From ZC4RG30 sp035556135 (GTDB lineage: Bacteria; Pseudomonadota; Gammaproteobacteria; Steroidobacterales; Steroidobacteraceae), in contig DATMFO010000003.1 of NCBI GenBank assembly GCA_035556135.1, positions 1,550,001 through 1,614,000 of the forward strand: 64,000 nucleotides of DNA. Direction: 5' to 3'. The notes under the pieces are model-generated. The model saw only the letters and a list, made by a program, of their open reading frames with translations. It did no database searches and was not told where the DNA came from. Below are positions 1 to 8,210 of this stretch, piece after piece. The position numbers were made by a program, and so were the translations under genes. How positions within the stretch are numbered: the stretch's first letter is position 1; each line of letters begins with the position of its first letter.

Positions 1-192
1 ACGCTGTGGCTGCAGGCCGACGTGACGGCCAATGACCCCACCGACCAGGCGCTGCTGAAACAATTCGGCATCTTCGGCCCGCCCACCATTGCCTTCTATG
101 GCACCGATGGCGCGGAGCGGAAGAACTACCGCGTCGTGGGCTTCATGAAGTCCGAAGAATTCGCGCCGCTGGTCACCGCAGCGCTAAAGTAG
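1..192 (+). CDS. dsbD: Thiol:disulfide interchange protein DsbD, C-terminal end (partial)
   Basis: The frame is open from the first base and ends at TAG 190-192, giving the last 63 residues of a protein whose start lies outside the window. The residues read like the end of the periplasmic thioredoxin-like gamma domain of DsbD: LQADVTANDPTDQALLKQF followed by a cis-proline loop (FGPPTIAFY) and VVGFM near the end, close to the E. coli tail. DsbD moves electrons from cytoplasmic thioredoxin to periplasmic disulfide isomerases. The CxxC of this domain must lie upstream and cannot be seen. Another thioredoxin-fold gene follows four bases later, and DsbD next to aroQ-accBC is a known gammaproteobacterial arrangement. 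Confidence 0.85.
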   Translation, partial: TLWLQADVTANDPTDQALLKQFGIFGPPTIAFYGTDGAERKNYRVVGFMKSEEFAPLVTAALK

Positions 193-196
193 CGGC

Positions 197-934
197 ATGA
201 AAGCAGTGTGGATCGTGCCCGCGGTGGCTGTTGCCGCGGTGCTGGGATTTTTCGCGCAGCGGTGGATGGGATCCGCCGCGAGTGATGCGCCCTTCGCAGG
301 CACCGCGCCCGCCGCTGCAGCAGCGCCAGATGCCCAGGATGGCATTGCCAGCGAAGCCGCAATACCGCCGCTGGTGATCCCCGCCTCACTGCCCACTTTC
401 TCTCTGGCCGACGCCGATGGCCGGCAGCGCACGTTGCAGGACTGGGCCGGTCGCCCGCTGATGGTCAATTACTGGGCCACCTGGTGCGGCCCCTGCCGTC
501 GCGAGATCCCGCTGCTGAATGAACTGCGCGCCCGCGGCCAGCCGAAGAACCTGGAAATCATCGGCATCGCCGTCGATTTTCGCGACGATGTGCTGGCTTA
601 CGCGGACGAGACACCGATTTCCTATCCCCTGCTCATCGGCGAGGACGACGGCCTGAAGGCCGTGGAATCCATGGGCATGCAGCCGGCCTTCCCCTTCACG
701 GTGTTCGCGGACAGCAAGCAGCGCATCGTCACCGTGAAAGTGGGCGAACTGCACCGCGACGAGGCCGAGCTGATCCTGGCGAAGCTGGGTGACATCGACG
801 CCGGCACCCTGCCCCTGGAGCAGGCCCGCGGGCAGATCGACGAGGCATTGAAGGAGCTGGCGGCCCGCCGGGCCACAGACGAAGCCGCCGCCAAGGCCGC
901 CGGGACCCCGGCAGGAAGCCCCGCCAAGGGCTGA
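197..934 (+). CDS. TlpA/ResA-family membrane-anchored thioredoxin-like protein
   Basis: This 245-aa protein has one N-terminal hydrophobic segment (about residues 4-20) that should anchor it in the inner membrane. A 40-residue Ala/Pro-rich linker follows, then a thioredoxin fold of the AhpC-TSA/TlpA type with the redox motif WCGPC at residues 96-100 and a proline before the second half (about PFTVF). After about residue 205 there is a charged, Ala-rich helix not typical of small TlpA proteins. The family reduces disulfides in periplasmic substrates such as cytochrome maturation proteins. The start lies four bases after the dsbD stop, so the two are probably co-transcribed, with DsbD a plausible electron donor. 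The specific substrate is not known. Confidence 0.85.
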   Translation: MKAVWIVPAVAVAAVLGFFAQRWMGSAASDAPFAGTAPAAAAAPDAQDGIASEAAIPPLVIPASLPTFSLADADGRQRTLQDWAGRPLMVNYWATWCGPCRREIPLLNELRARGQPKNLEIIGIAVDFRDDVLAYADETPISYPLLIGEDDGLKAVESMGMQPAFPFTVFADSKQRIVTVKVGELHRDEAELILAKLGDIDAGTLPLEQARGQIDEALKELAARRATDEAAAKAAGTPAGSPAKG

Positions 935-1018
935 TCGGCTACTTTCGCCGAAAATAGCGGCAGGATTTCCCCATTTGGGGTTAAATGCCGCCCTTCTGTT
1001 ACCAGGTTGAAACCAACG

Positions 1019-1468
1019 ATGGCGCGGCTGCTGCTGCTGAACGGCCCGAATCTGAATCTGCTGGGCACCCGGGAGCCGGGACTTTACGGCGCGGACACAC
1101 TGGAAACCATCGTCCAGCGCGCCGCCGCCCTGGCCCGCGAGCTGGGTCACGAGCTGGTGGCCCGCCAGAGCAATGCCGAGCATGAGCTGGTGGAGATCGT
1201 GCAGAAGGCCCCCACCGAAGGGGTGTCATTCCTGATCCTGAATCCCGGCGCGTTCACGCACACCAGCGTCGCGCTGCGCGATGCCATCCTCGGCGTGGGC
1301 CTGCCGTTCATCGAAGTGCACCTGTCGAACGTGCACGCACGCGAGCCCTTCCGTCGCCATTCGTATTTCTCCGACATCGCCGTGGGCCAGGTCGTGGGCC
1401 TCGGCGCACTGGGCTACGAGCTGGCCGTGCGCGCCGCCGCCGCGCGGCTGGCCGGCGCTTCCCGCTGA
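1019..1468 (+). CDS. aroQ: 3-dehydroquinate dehydratase, type II
   Basis: This 149-aa protein dehydrates 3-dehydroquinate to 3-dehydroshikimate in the shikimate pathway. Type II signatures are present: NGPNLNLLG near the N-terminus, the REPGLYG loop carrying the catalytic Tyr, NPGAFTHTSVALRDA, and HLSNVHAREPFRRHS. I chose ATG 1019 because it gives the usual family length. A TTG at 1007 would add four residues and directly abuts an AGG that would serve the ATG better. The 84-nt gap before the gene contains a short CCCC-ATTT-GGGG hairpin (969-980). A TTGGGG/TGTTAC pair (975-980, 997-1002) could be a weak promoter, but I would not rely on it. The aroQ-accB-accC order is conserved in Pseudomonas-like genomes. 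Confidence 0.95.
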   Translation: MARLLLLNGPNLNLLGTREPGLYGADTLETIVQRAAALARELGHELVARQSNAEHELVEIVQKAPTEGVSFLILNPGAFTHTSVALRDAILGVGLPFIEVHLSNVHAREPFRRHSYFSDIAVGQVVGLGALGYELAVRAAAARLAGASR

Positions 1469-1489
1469 ATCCTTTTTTCTGGAGCCTGC

Positions 1490-1960
1490 ATGGACATTCG
1501 CAAAGTCAAGAAACTGATCGAGCTGCTGGAGGAATCCGGCATCGCGGAAATCGAGATCAAGGAGGGCGAGGAGTCGGTACGGATCAGCCGCGGCGCCACG
1601 GGAACGCCCGCGCCGCAGTATTTCAGCCTGCCCGCGCCGGCTCCTGCCGCCGCCGCTGCGCCGGCACCGGCCGCATCGGCCGCCGCGGATTCAGCGACGG
1701 CGCCGCTGGCACGTCGCAAGGACGACGAGAACGTCATCAGCGCGCCCATGGTGGGCACCTACTACGCGGCCGCCTCGCCCACCGCCAAGCCCTTTGTCGC
1801 CATCGGCGATGAAGTGAAGGAAGGCCAGGTGCTGTGCATCATCGAAGCCATGAAGATGATGAACCAGATCGAGAGCGATCGGGCCGGCAAGGTCACGGCC
1901 ATCATGTGCCAGAACGGCGACCCGGTGGAATTCGGCCAGCCCCTGTTCGTTGTCGAGTAA
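1490..1960 (+). CDS. accB: Biotin carboxyl carrier protein of acetyl-CoA carboxylase
   Basis: This 156-aa protein carries the biotin on which acetyl-CoA carboxylase builds malonyl-CoA for fatty acid synthesis. The N-terminal 35 residues form the AccC-interacting segment. An Ala/Pro-rich linker (about 38-78) leads to the C-terminal biotinyl domain. The biotin attachment motif EAMKMMN is present with the modified lysine at residue 122, and the thumb-type insertion expected of proteobacterial AccB (APMVGTYYAAASPTAKPF) precedes it. It begins 21 nt after aroQ and lies 10 nt before accC, so it is almost certainly co-transcribed with accC as in other gammaproteobacteria. Confidence 0.97.
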   Translation: MDIRKVKKLIELLEESGIAEIEIKEGEESVRISRGATGTPAPQYFSLPAPAPAAAAAPAPAASAAADSATAPLARRKDDENVISAPMVGTYYAAASPTAKPFVAIGDEVKEGQVLCIIEAMKMMNQIESDRAGKVTAIMCQNGDPVEFGQPLFVVE

Positions 1961-1970
1961 GCGCGCGCTC

Positions 1971-3314
1971 ATGCTCGACAAAGTCGTCATTGCCAACCGC
2001 GGCGAGATCGCGTTGCGCATCCTGCGCGCGTGCCGCGAGCTGGACATCAAGACCGTCGCCGTCTATTCGACAGCCGACAAGAACCTGAAGCACGTGCTGC
2101 TGGCTGACGAGACGGTGTGCATCGGACCGCCGCCCTCGCCGCAGAGCTACCTGAACATGCCCGCCATCATCAGCGCGGCAGAGGTCACCGATTCGGTGGC
2201 CATCCATCCCGGTTACGGGTTCCTGTCGGAAAACGCGGACTTTGCCGAGCGCGTGGAGCGCAGCGGCTTCACCTTCATCGGCCCCAGGGCCGAGACCATC
2301 CGCCTGATGGGCGACAAGGTTTCGGCCATCAAGGTGATGAAGGAAGCTGGCGTGCCCTGCGTGCCGGGTTCCGGTGGCCCCCTGGGCCAGGATCCGGACG
2401 AGAACCTGCGCATCGCGCGGCAGATCGGTTACCCGGTGATCATCAAGGCCTCGGGCGGCGGCGGTGGCCGCGGCATGCGCGTGGTGCATGCGGAAGCCGC
2501 GCTGCTGAACGCCATCAATGTCACGCAGCAGGAAGCGCAGGCGGCCTTCGGCAATCCGCAGGTCTACATGGAGAAGTTCCTCGAGAAGCCGCGCCACATC
2601 GAGTTCCAGGTGATCGCCGACAATTACGGCAACGTGGTGCACCTGGGCGAGCGCGACTGCTCGATGCAGCGCCGCCACCAGAAGGTGATCGAGGAGGCGC
2701 CCGCACCGGGGCTCGATCCGAAGGTGCGCGAGAAGATGGGCGAGCGCGTGGTTGAGGCCTGCCGCAAGGTGGGCTACCGCAGCGCCGGCACGCTGGAGTT
2801 CCTCTACCAGGACAACGAGTTCTACTTCATCGAGATGAACACGCGCATCCAGGTGGAGCATCCGGTGACGGAACTGATCACCGGCATCGACCTGGTGAAG
2901 ACGCAGCTGCTGGTCGCCTCCGGCGAGAAGCTGCCGTTCACGCAGGACGACATACGCTTCACCGGCCATGCCATTGAATGCCGCATCAACGCGGAAGATG
3001 CCAAGACCTTCATGCCCTCGCCGGGCCTGATCACCCGCTGGCACTCGCCGGGCGGCCCGGGCATCCGTGTCGACACGCATGTGTATTCGGGCTATTCGGT
3101 GCCGCCGAACTACGACTCGATGATCGGCAAGCTGATCGCCCACGGCGACACGCGCGCCACGGCCATCGCGCGCATGCGCAATGCGCTGGCGGAGCTGGTG
3201 GTCGAGGGCATCAAGACCAACACGGCCCTGCACCAGGAGATCCTCAGCCACGCGGCTTTCCGCGAAGGTGGCCTCGACATCCACTACCTGGAACGCAGGC
3301 TGGGCCTGAAATAG
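1971..3314 (+). CDS. accC: Biotin carboxylase subunit of acetyl-CoA carboxylase
   Basis: This 447-aa ATP-grasp enzyme carboxylates the AccB biotin using bicarbonate and ATP. Its length matches the family. The N-terminal fold starts MLDKVVIANRGEIALRIL. The glycine-rich ATP lid (KASGGGGGRGMR), the FLEKPRHIEFQV segment and the catalytic EMNTRIQVEHPVTE region are intact. ATG 1971 gives the canonical start; a longer reading from TTG 1950 would overlap the accB end without family support. It is followed five bases after its stop by prmA, continuing the conserved cluster. Confidence 0.97.
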   Translation: MLDKVVIANRGEIALRILRACRELDIKTVAVYSTADKNLKHVLLADETVCIGPPPSPQSYLNMPAIISAAEVTDSVAIHPGYGFLSENADFAERVERSGFTFIGPRAETIRLMGDKVSAIKVMKEAGVPCVPGSGGPLGQDPDENLRIARQIGYPVIIKASGGGGGRGMRVVHAEAALLNAINVTQQEAQAAFGNPQVYMEKFLEKPRHIEFQVIADNYGNVVHLGERDCSMQRRHQKVIEEAPAPGLDPKVREKMGERVVEACRKVGYRSAGTLEFLYQDNEFYFIEMNTRIQVEHPVTELITGIDLVKTQLLVASGEKLPFTQDDIRFTGHAIECRINAEDAKTFMPSPGLITRWHSPGGPGIRVDTHVYSGYSVPPNYDSMIGKLIAHGDTRATAIARMRNALAELVVEGIKTNTALHQEILSHAAFREGGLDIHYLERRLGLK

Positions 3315-3319
3315 TCGGC

Positions 3320-4201
3320 ATGTCCGGCTACCTGGCCCTTACCGTCACGCTGGACGGCGTCGATCCGGAGGCCGCCGAGGCAGCGGTGTTCGAAGCCGGC
3401 GCCGTGTCGGTGACACTCACCGATGCGGCGGATGACGCCATCCTCGAGCCCGCGCCGGGCGAGGTGCGGCTGTGGCCGCGCACGGTGCTGCAGGCCCTGT
3501 TTCCGCCGGAAGCCGCCGGGCCCGAGGCCATCATCGCGCTGGCGTCTGCGCTGGGCGTTCCCGCGGAGCGGATCCAGGCCGGCCACGTGGCCGACCGCGC
3601 CTGGGAGCGGGAGTGGCTGAAGGACTTCCACTCCATGCGCTTCGGGCGACGGCTGTGGATCGTGCCCCACCATGAATCACCGCCGGAGGATCCGGAGGCC
3701 GTGGTGGTGCGCCTGGACCCGGGCCTGGCTTTCGGCACCGGCACACATCCTTCCACCGCGCTGTGCCTCACCTGGCTGGATTCGCGGCTGGCTGCTGGCG
3801 CGCGCGTGATCGACTATGGCTGCGGCTCGGGCGTGCTGGCCGTGGCCGCAGCGCGGCTGGGCGCGGCAGAGGTGGATGCTTTCGACATCGACCCGCAGGC
3901 GCTGATCGCCACGCGCGACAACGCCGCCGCCAACTCCGTGGGCGCGCTGGTGCGCGTGCATGAGCAGGCTGATACCCTGCCCGCGGAGGTGGATGTGGTG
4001 GTCGCCAATATCCTCGCCGGCACGCTGGTGGAACTCGCGCCGCGCCTGTGCGCGCATCTGGCGCCGGGCGGGCAGCTCATCCTCGCCGGCATCCTGAAGC
4101 AGCAGGTGCATGAAGTGCGCGTGGGCTTTGCTCCCTGGCTGGAGCTTGCCGTGTTCGCCGAGCGCGATGGCTGGAGCGCGCTGTCAGGGCGCAGGCCATG
4201 A
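3320..4201 (+). CDS. prmA: Ribosomal protein L11 methyltransferase
   Basis: This 293-aa SAM-dependent enzyme methylates lysines and the N-terminus of ribosomal protein L11. The N-terminal third is the substrate-recognition domain. The C-terminal methyltransferase domain shows the PrmA motif RLDPGLAFGTGTHPST, the SAM-binding loop DYGCGSGVLAVAA and the NILAGTL motif IV. The chosen ATG at 3320 lies six bases after the accC stop; a much longer reading of this frame runs back through accC and is not protein-like. The stop TGA (4199-4201) overlaps the next start as ATGA, indicating coupled translation with the zinc-ribbon gene. prmA next to dusB-fis is conserved in gammaproteobacteria. Confidence 0.95.
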   Translation: MSGYLALTVTLDGVDPEAAEAAVFEAGAVSVTLTDAADDAILEPAPGEVRLWPRTVLQALFPPEAAGPEAIIALASALGVPAERIQAGHVADRAWEREWLKDFHSMRFGRRLWIVPHHESPPEDPEAVVVRLDPGLAFGTGTHPSTALCLTWLDSRLAAGARVIDYGCGSGVLAVAAARLGAAEVDAFDIDPQALIATRDNAAANSVGALVRVHEQADTLPAEVDVVVANILAGTLVELAPRLCAHLAPGGQLILAGILKQQVHEVRVGFAPWLELAVFAERDGWSALSGRRP

Positions 4202-5304
4202 GCCTGATGGTGACCACCTGCGCGAACTGCCGGCAGCAGCTGGCGGTGACCGCGACAGACCTGCGCATCGGCCAGGGCTTCGTTCGCTGCGGCCGCTGCG
4301 ACAAGGTGTTCAACGCCCTGCTCACACTGTCCGAGGGACCGGCCGACAACCGGCCGGAAGATGCCGCGCACGGCACCATGTCCATCCCCGCGCTCGACGA
4401 GCAGGAGCCGTTGCCGCCGCTGCCGGGGCGCGAGGCTGAAGATGACCCGGCGTTCGATCCCTTCGAGGAAGTCGAGGTGGTCGGGACGCATGTGACCGGG
4501 CAGTACCGGAGCCTCGTGCTGGAAGGCGAGCAGATCCGGCCGGACCAGCTGGCGCTGCAGGAGCCTCCCGCGCCGGCGGCCAATGATGCGGCCGACGGTG
4601 CCGCAGCCGACACACCGGATGACGAGGTGGCGCGCGACATCATCCGCCAGGCCACCAGCCAGCCCATCGACATCCTGCTCGACGATGCAGCCCGCGAGCC
4701 TCCTGCCCCGATGCCCGTCATTTCCAGTCCGCCCGATGACGTGCCGGTGGAGGGCGAATTCGACGCTGATGAGGCGCTGGGCAATCCGCCGCGCATCAGC
4801 CGCCTCTGGCATGTGGCCGCGGCGCTGCTGTTGCTGCTGCTGGCCGGCCAGTACGCGCACCACAACCGCCATGCGCTGGTGGCTGTGCCGTGGCTGGAAC
4901 GGCCGCTGCAGCAGGTCTATGCGCTGATCGGCATGACTGTCGAACCAGCCTGGAACCTGGACAATTACGAGATGGGCCAGCTCGGCGGCATGGAATCCAG
5001 CGGGGACGCGCGCACGCTGGTGCTGCGCGCCGCGGTGGCGGTGCGCAAGGAGGCTCCGCGCGGCCAGCCGCCGCCATTGCTGCGCGCTGTGCTCAGCGAC
5101 CGCTGGGGCAATGTGCTCGCCCGCCATGAACTCGCGCCCGGGGACTGGCTGCTGGGCGATGCGCCCGCGCTGATCGCCCCGGGACAGCGGCTGGATGCGC
5201 AGCTGTCGATGCCCGCCCCGGCCGGTGTGGCCGGCTTCACCGTACATCCCTGCCTGCCGGACAGCACCGGCAGCCTGCACTGCACCGACGACGCACGGCC
5301 GTGA
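4198..5304 (+). CDS. Zinc-ribbon and DUF3426 membrane protein
   Basis: This 368-aa protein has an N-terminal zinc ribbon of the MJ0042 type, with Cys pairs at about residues 8/11 and 31/34 (CANC and CGRC). A long acidic, Pro-rich linker follows, then a single transmembrane helix (about 203-221) and a C-terminal DUF3426 domain presumed periplasmic. No biochemical role is established for the family. It sits between prmA and dusB in many gammaproteobacteria, which is the main support for orthology. It overlaps prmA by ATGA at the start and dusB by GTGA at the end, so all three should be translated together. Compared with homologues the linker is long and unremarkable. Confidence 0.8.
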   Translation: MSLMVTTCANCRQQLAVTATDLRIGQGFVRCGRCDKVFNALLTLSEGPADNRPEDAAHGTMSIPALDEQEPLPPLPGREAEDDPAFDPFEEVEVVGTHVTGQYRSLVLEGEQIRPDQLALQEPPAPAANDAADGAAADTPDDEVARDIIRQATSQPIDILLDDAAREPPAPMPVISSPPDDVPVEGEFDADEALGNPPRISRLWHVAAALLLLLLAGQYAHHNRHALVAVPWLERPLQQVYALIGMTVEPAWNLDNYEMGQLGGMESSGDARTLVLRAAVAVRKEAPRGQPPPLLRAVLSDRWGNVLARHELAPGDWLLGDAPALIAPGQRLDAQLSMPAPAGVAGFTVHPCLPDSTGSLHCTDDARP

Positions 5305-6377
5305 GCTTCCAGATCGGCCCCTGGCGGATTCCGGCACTGGCTGTGCTGGCGCCGATGGCCGGCGTCACCGACCGTCCCTTCCGCATCCTGTGCCGGCGCT
5401 TCGGCGCCGGGCTGGCGGCGTCGGAGATGATCACCTCGGACCAGCGCCTGTGGCACACGGCCAAGTCGCGCCAGCGCATGAACCACGAGGGCGAGCCCGA
5501 GCCGCGCGTGGTGCAGCTGGCCGGCAATGATCCGGCGCAGCTCGCCGATGCCGCGCGCGCCAACGTCGACCTGGGTGCGCAGATCATCGACATCAACATG
5601 GGTTGCCCGGCGAAGAAGGTGTACGGCAAGTTGTGCGGCTCGGCGCTGCTGGGTGATCCGGCGCTGGTGGGTCGACTGCTTGGCGCCGTGGTTGGCGCCG
5701 TCAACGTCCCGGTGACCGTGAAGATCCGCACGGGCATCGATCGGCAGCATGTCAATGGCGTGGAGATATCACGCATCGCAACAGAATCGGGCGTGCAGGC
5801 CATCGCCGTGCACGGCCGCACGCGCGCGGATTTCTACGAAGGCGAGGCCGAGTACGCGACGATCCGCGAAATCGCGGCTCGCGCGCGCATTCCCGTAATT
5901 GCCAACGGAGATATTGACAGCGCGGAAAAAGCGGGACGTGTGCTTGATTTCACGCGCGCAAGTGGCGTGATGATCGGTCGCGGCGCGCACGGCTCGCCAT
6001 GGATCTTCCGCGATGTCAATTCTTTTCTGGAAAACGGCACGTTGCCAACGCGGCTCTTGCGCAGTGAAGTCAGAGATATCATCCTTCAACACATCACGGC
6101 GCTGTACGCATTCCATGGTGAAGCGGCCGGCGTACGGATCGCGCGCAAACACCTCGGCTGGTACTGCCAGCAGCACACCGACACGGAATCCTTCCGGCCA
6201 GAACTGATGGCCGCGGAAAACTCGTCGGTCCAGCATTCGGTGGTGGCGCGATGTTTTGGCGAATGGGCCGCGGCAGCGGAACGGTTCGACAACAACAAGA
6301 AGTCTGATCGGGAGTGTGGGAATGAGCGCTGTGAGCAGGACAACGAAGAAGGTTGCCAGACCGCTGACTGCGCATAA
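5301..6377 (+). CDS. dusB: tRNA-dihydrouridine synthase B
   Basis: This 358-aa FMN enzyme reduces uridines in the tRNA D-loop. Motifs include APMAGVTDRPFR near the N-terminus, the NMGCPAKK loop (about 99-106) with the active-site cysteine region, KIRTG, HGRTR, and IANGDI with MIGRGAHG for FMN phosphate binding. The start is GTG 5301 overlapping the upstream stop. About 28 residues after the usual end form a Cys/Asp/Glu-rich tail (ending TADCA) that runs 56 nt into fis, so the annotated length exceeds the E. coli enzyme (321 aa). The second half of the gene has clearly lower GC than the first (hand counts: 45/60 at 5641-5700 against 32/60 and 30/60 at 6001-6120). dusB-fis is a classical operon. 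Confidence 0.93.
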   Translation: MSFQIGPWRIPALAVLAPMAGVTDRPFRILCRRFGAGLAASEMITSDQRLWHTAKSRQRMNHEGEPEPRVVQLAGNDPAQLADAARANVDLGAQIIDINMGCPAKKVYGKLCGSALLGDPALVGRLLGAVVGAVNVPVTVKIRTGIDRQHVNGVEISRIATESGVQAIAVHGRTRADFYEGEAEYATIREIAARARIPVIANGDIDSAEKAGRVLDFTRASGVMIGRGAHGSPWIFRDVNSFLENGTLPTRLLRSEVRDIILQHITALYAFHGEAAGVRIARKHLGWYCQQHTDTESFRPELMAAENSSVQHSVVARCFGEWAAAAERFDNNKKSDRECGNERCEQDNEEGCQTADCA

Positions 6378-6636
6378 GCCCGCCGCCCCGACTCCCCGAC
6401 CACGTGACCTGCCGCTGCGCGACCACGCCGAGCGTGCACTCTCCGACTACCTGGCCAACCTCAACGGCCATCGCCCCGCGCGCCTCTACGACCTGGTGCT
6501 GCGCGAGGTCGAAGAGCCGCTGTTCCGCACCGTGCTCGATTACGCCAGCGGCAACCAGAGCCAGGCAGCGGTGATCCTCGGCATCACCCGCGGCACTCTG
6601 CGCAAGAAGCTGCGGCAGTTCGGCCTGTCGGCCTGA
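6322..6636 (+). CDS. fis: DNA-binding protein Fis
   Basis: This 104-aa nucleoid protein and transcription regulator has a variable basic N-terminus followed by the core, with the C-terminal helix-turn-helix GNQSQAAVILGITRGTLRKK and the ending RQFGL. ATG 6322 was chosen because a GGGAG element lies about eight bases upstream and the length then approaches the usual 98 residues; an earlier in-frame ATG at 6256 would lie inside the conserved part of dusB. The first 56 nt overlap the dusB tail in another frame. In relatives Fis is made from the dusB promoter and is growth-phase controlled; no promoter of its own is evident here. Confidence 0.93.
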   Translation: MSAVSRTTKKVARPLTAHKPAAPTPRPRDLPLRDHAERALSDYLANLNGHRPARLYDLVLREVEEPLFRTVLDYASGNQSQAAVILGITRGTLRKKLRQFGLSA

Positions 6637-6643
6637 GGCGCCA

Positions 6644-8203
6644 TTGGATCTACCGGTCCGCCGTGCGCTGCTGTCGGTCTCTGACAAGACCGGGCTGGTC
6701 GAACTTGCCCACGCGCTGGCCGCGCGTGGCGTGGAACTGCTTTCCACCGGCGGCACGGCCAGGCTGCTGGCCGGGGCCGGCCTGAAAGTCACCGAGGTCG
6801 CAAGCCACACCGGCTTCCCGGAGATCATGGACGGGCGGGTGAAGACGCTGCACCCGAAGATCCATGGCGGGCTGCTGGGACGCCGTGGCACCGACGACGC
6901 GGTGATGCAGCGTGAGGGCATCGCGCCCATCGACCTGCTGGTGGTGAACCTCTATCCCTTCGCCGCCACCATCGCCAGGCCCAACGTGGCCTATGACGAT
7001 GCGGTGGAGAACATCGACATCGGTGGTCCCGCCATGCTGCGCGGCGCGGCCAAGAATCATGCGGATGTGACCGTGGTGGTCGATCCGGGTGACTATGCGG
7101 CGCTGTTGGCCGAACTTGAAGAAGCCGGTGGCGGCACCCGCCTGCCCTTCCGCTCGCGGCTTGCAGCCAAGGCCTTCGCGCACACTGCGGTGTACGACTC
7201 GCTGGTTTCCCAGTGGCTGGGCGCGCAGCATGGCGTGGAGCCCTTCCCGGCCGAACTCGGTGTGGGACTCACGCGCATCGCACCGCTGCGCTATGGCGAG
7301 AATCCGCACCAGCGCGCAGCCTTCTACCGCAGCGGCGCGGCGCCGGCCGACAGCATCGCCGGTGCGCGCTTCGCACAGGGCAAGGAGCTGTCCTTCAACA
7401 ACATCGCCGATGCGGACTGCGCGCTGGAGTGCGTGCGGCAGTTCGAGCGCGAGGCCTGCGTGATCGTGAAGCACGCCAATCCCTGCGGCGTGGCCGTTGC
7501 GGGCAGCGTGCGCGAGGCCTATGAACTGGCGTACCGCACTGATCCCACCTCCGCCTTCGGCGGCATCATCGCCTTCAACCGGCCGCTGGATGCCGCTACG
7601 GCGAAGCTGATCCTGGACCGGCAGTTCGTCGAGGTGCTGGTGGTGCCCGAATTGCTTTCAGGTGCCGCCGAAGCACTGGCAGGCAAGCCCAATGTGCGCG
7701 TGCTCGTCACCGGCCCGCTGCGCGGGCAGGCCGTGGCCGAGCGCGAACTGCGCAGCGTGGGCGGCGGCGTGCTGGTGCAGGACCGCGACGCCGGCCGCGT
7801 GGATGTGGCCGGGCTCAAGTGCGTGACGAAGCGCCAGCCCACCGCCGATGAGCTGCGCGATCTCGCCTTCGCCTGGCGCGTCTGCAAGTTCGTGAAGTCC
7901 AATGCCATCGTGTTCGTGCGCGATGAGGCCACGGTGGGCGTGGGCGCCGGCCAGATGAGCCGCGTGTATTCCAGCCGCATCGGCGCCATCAAGGCCGGGG
8001 ACGCCGGTCTTTCCGTGCGCGGTGCGGTGATGGCGTCGGACGCCTTCTTTCCGTTCCGCGACGGCGTGGAAATCGCCGCCGCGCAGGGAGTCACCGCGGT
8101 GATCCAGCCGGGTGGCTCGATGCGCGACGCCGAGGTGATCGCCGCGGCCGACGAAGCCGGGCTCGCGATGCTCTTCACCGGCATGCGTCATTTCCGTCAC
8201 TGA
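6644..8203 (+). CDS. purH: Bifunctional AICAR transformylase / IMP cyclohydrolase
   Basis: This 519-aa enzyme catalyses the last two steps of de novo IMP synthesis. The N-terminal IMP cyclohydrolase (MGS-like) domain shows SVSDKTGL and STGGTARLL. The C-terminal transformylase domain shows NPHQ, KHANPCG, SAFGG and the ending MRHFRH. The start is a TTG at 6644, preceded by a GAGG five bases upstream that also overlaps the fis stop; no ATG or GTG exists in frame before conserved residues. The gene follows fis by seven bases and precedes purD by seven, so there is no room for a separate promoter or riboswitch between them. Confidence 0.96.
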   Translation: MDLPVRRALLSVSDKTGLVELAHALAARGVELLSTGGTARLLAGAGLKVTEVASHTGFPEIMDGRVKTLHPKIHGGLLGRRGTDDAVMQREGIAPIDLLVVNLYPFAATIARPNVAYDDAVENIDIGGPAMLRGAAKNHADVTVVVDPGDYAALLAELEEAGGGTRLPFRSRLAAKAFAHTAVYDSLVSQWLGAQHGVEPFPAELGVGLTRIAPLRYGENPHQRAAFYRSGAAPADSIAGARFAQGKELSFNNIADADCALECVRQFEREACVIVKHANPCGVAVAGSVREAYELAYRTDPTSAFGGIIAFNRPLDAATAKLILDRQFVEVLVVPELLSGAAEALAGKPNVRVLVTGPLRGQAVAERELRSVGGGVLVQDRDAGRVDVAGLKCVTKRQPTADELRDLAFAWRVCKFVKSNAIVFVRDEATVGVGAGQMSRVYSSRIGAIKAGDAGLSVRGAVMASDAFFPFRDGVEIAAAQGVTAVIQPGGSMRDAEVIAAADEAGLAMLFTGMRHFRH

Positions 8204-8210
8204 GGCACGC

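Noticed and set aside
1007..1018. TTG start for aroQ four codons upstream
   Set aside because: It directly follows an AGG with no spacing and exceeds the normal family N-terminus; ATG 1019 fits better.
1902..3284. Long minus-strand open frame opposite accC, and similar long frames elsewhere (for example 24073-25476 minus, 41324-42679 plus)
   Set aside because: They oppose genes with clear motifs, have compositions typical of antisense frames in GC-rich DNA, and show no recognisable domain or ribosome-binding site.
6256..6321. Earlier ATG for fis
   Set aside because: It lies inside conserved dusB sequence, gives a longer N-terminus than the family, and has no ribosome-binding site.
8204..8210. 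Purine riboswitch or attenuator between purH and purD
   Set aside because: The gap is seven bases.
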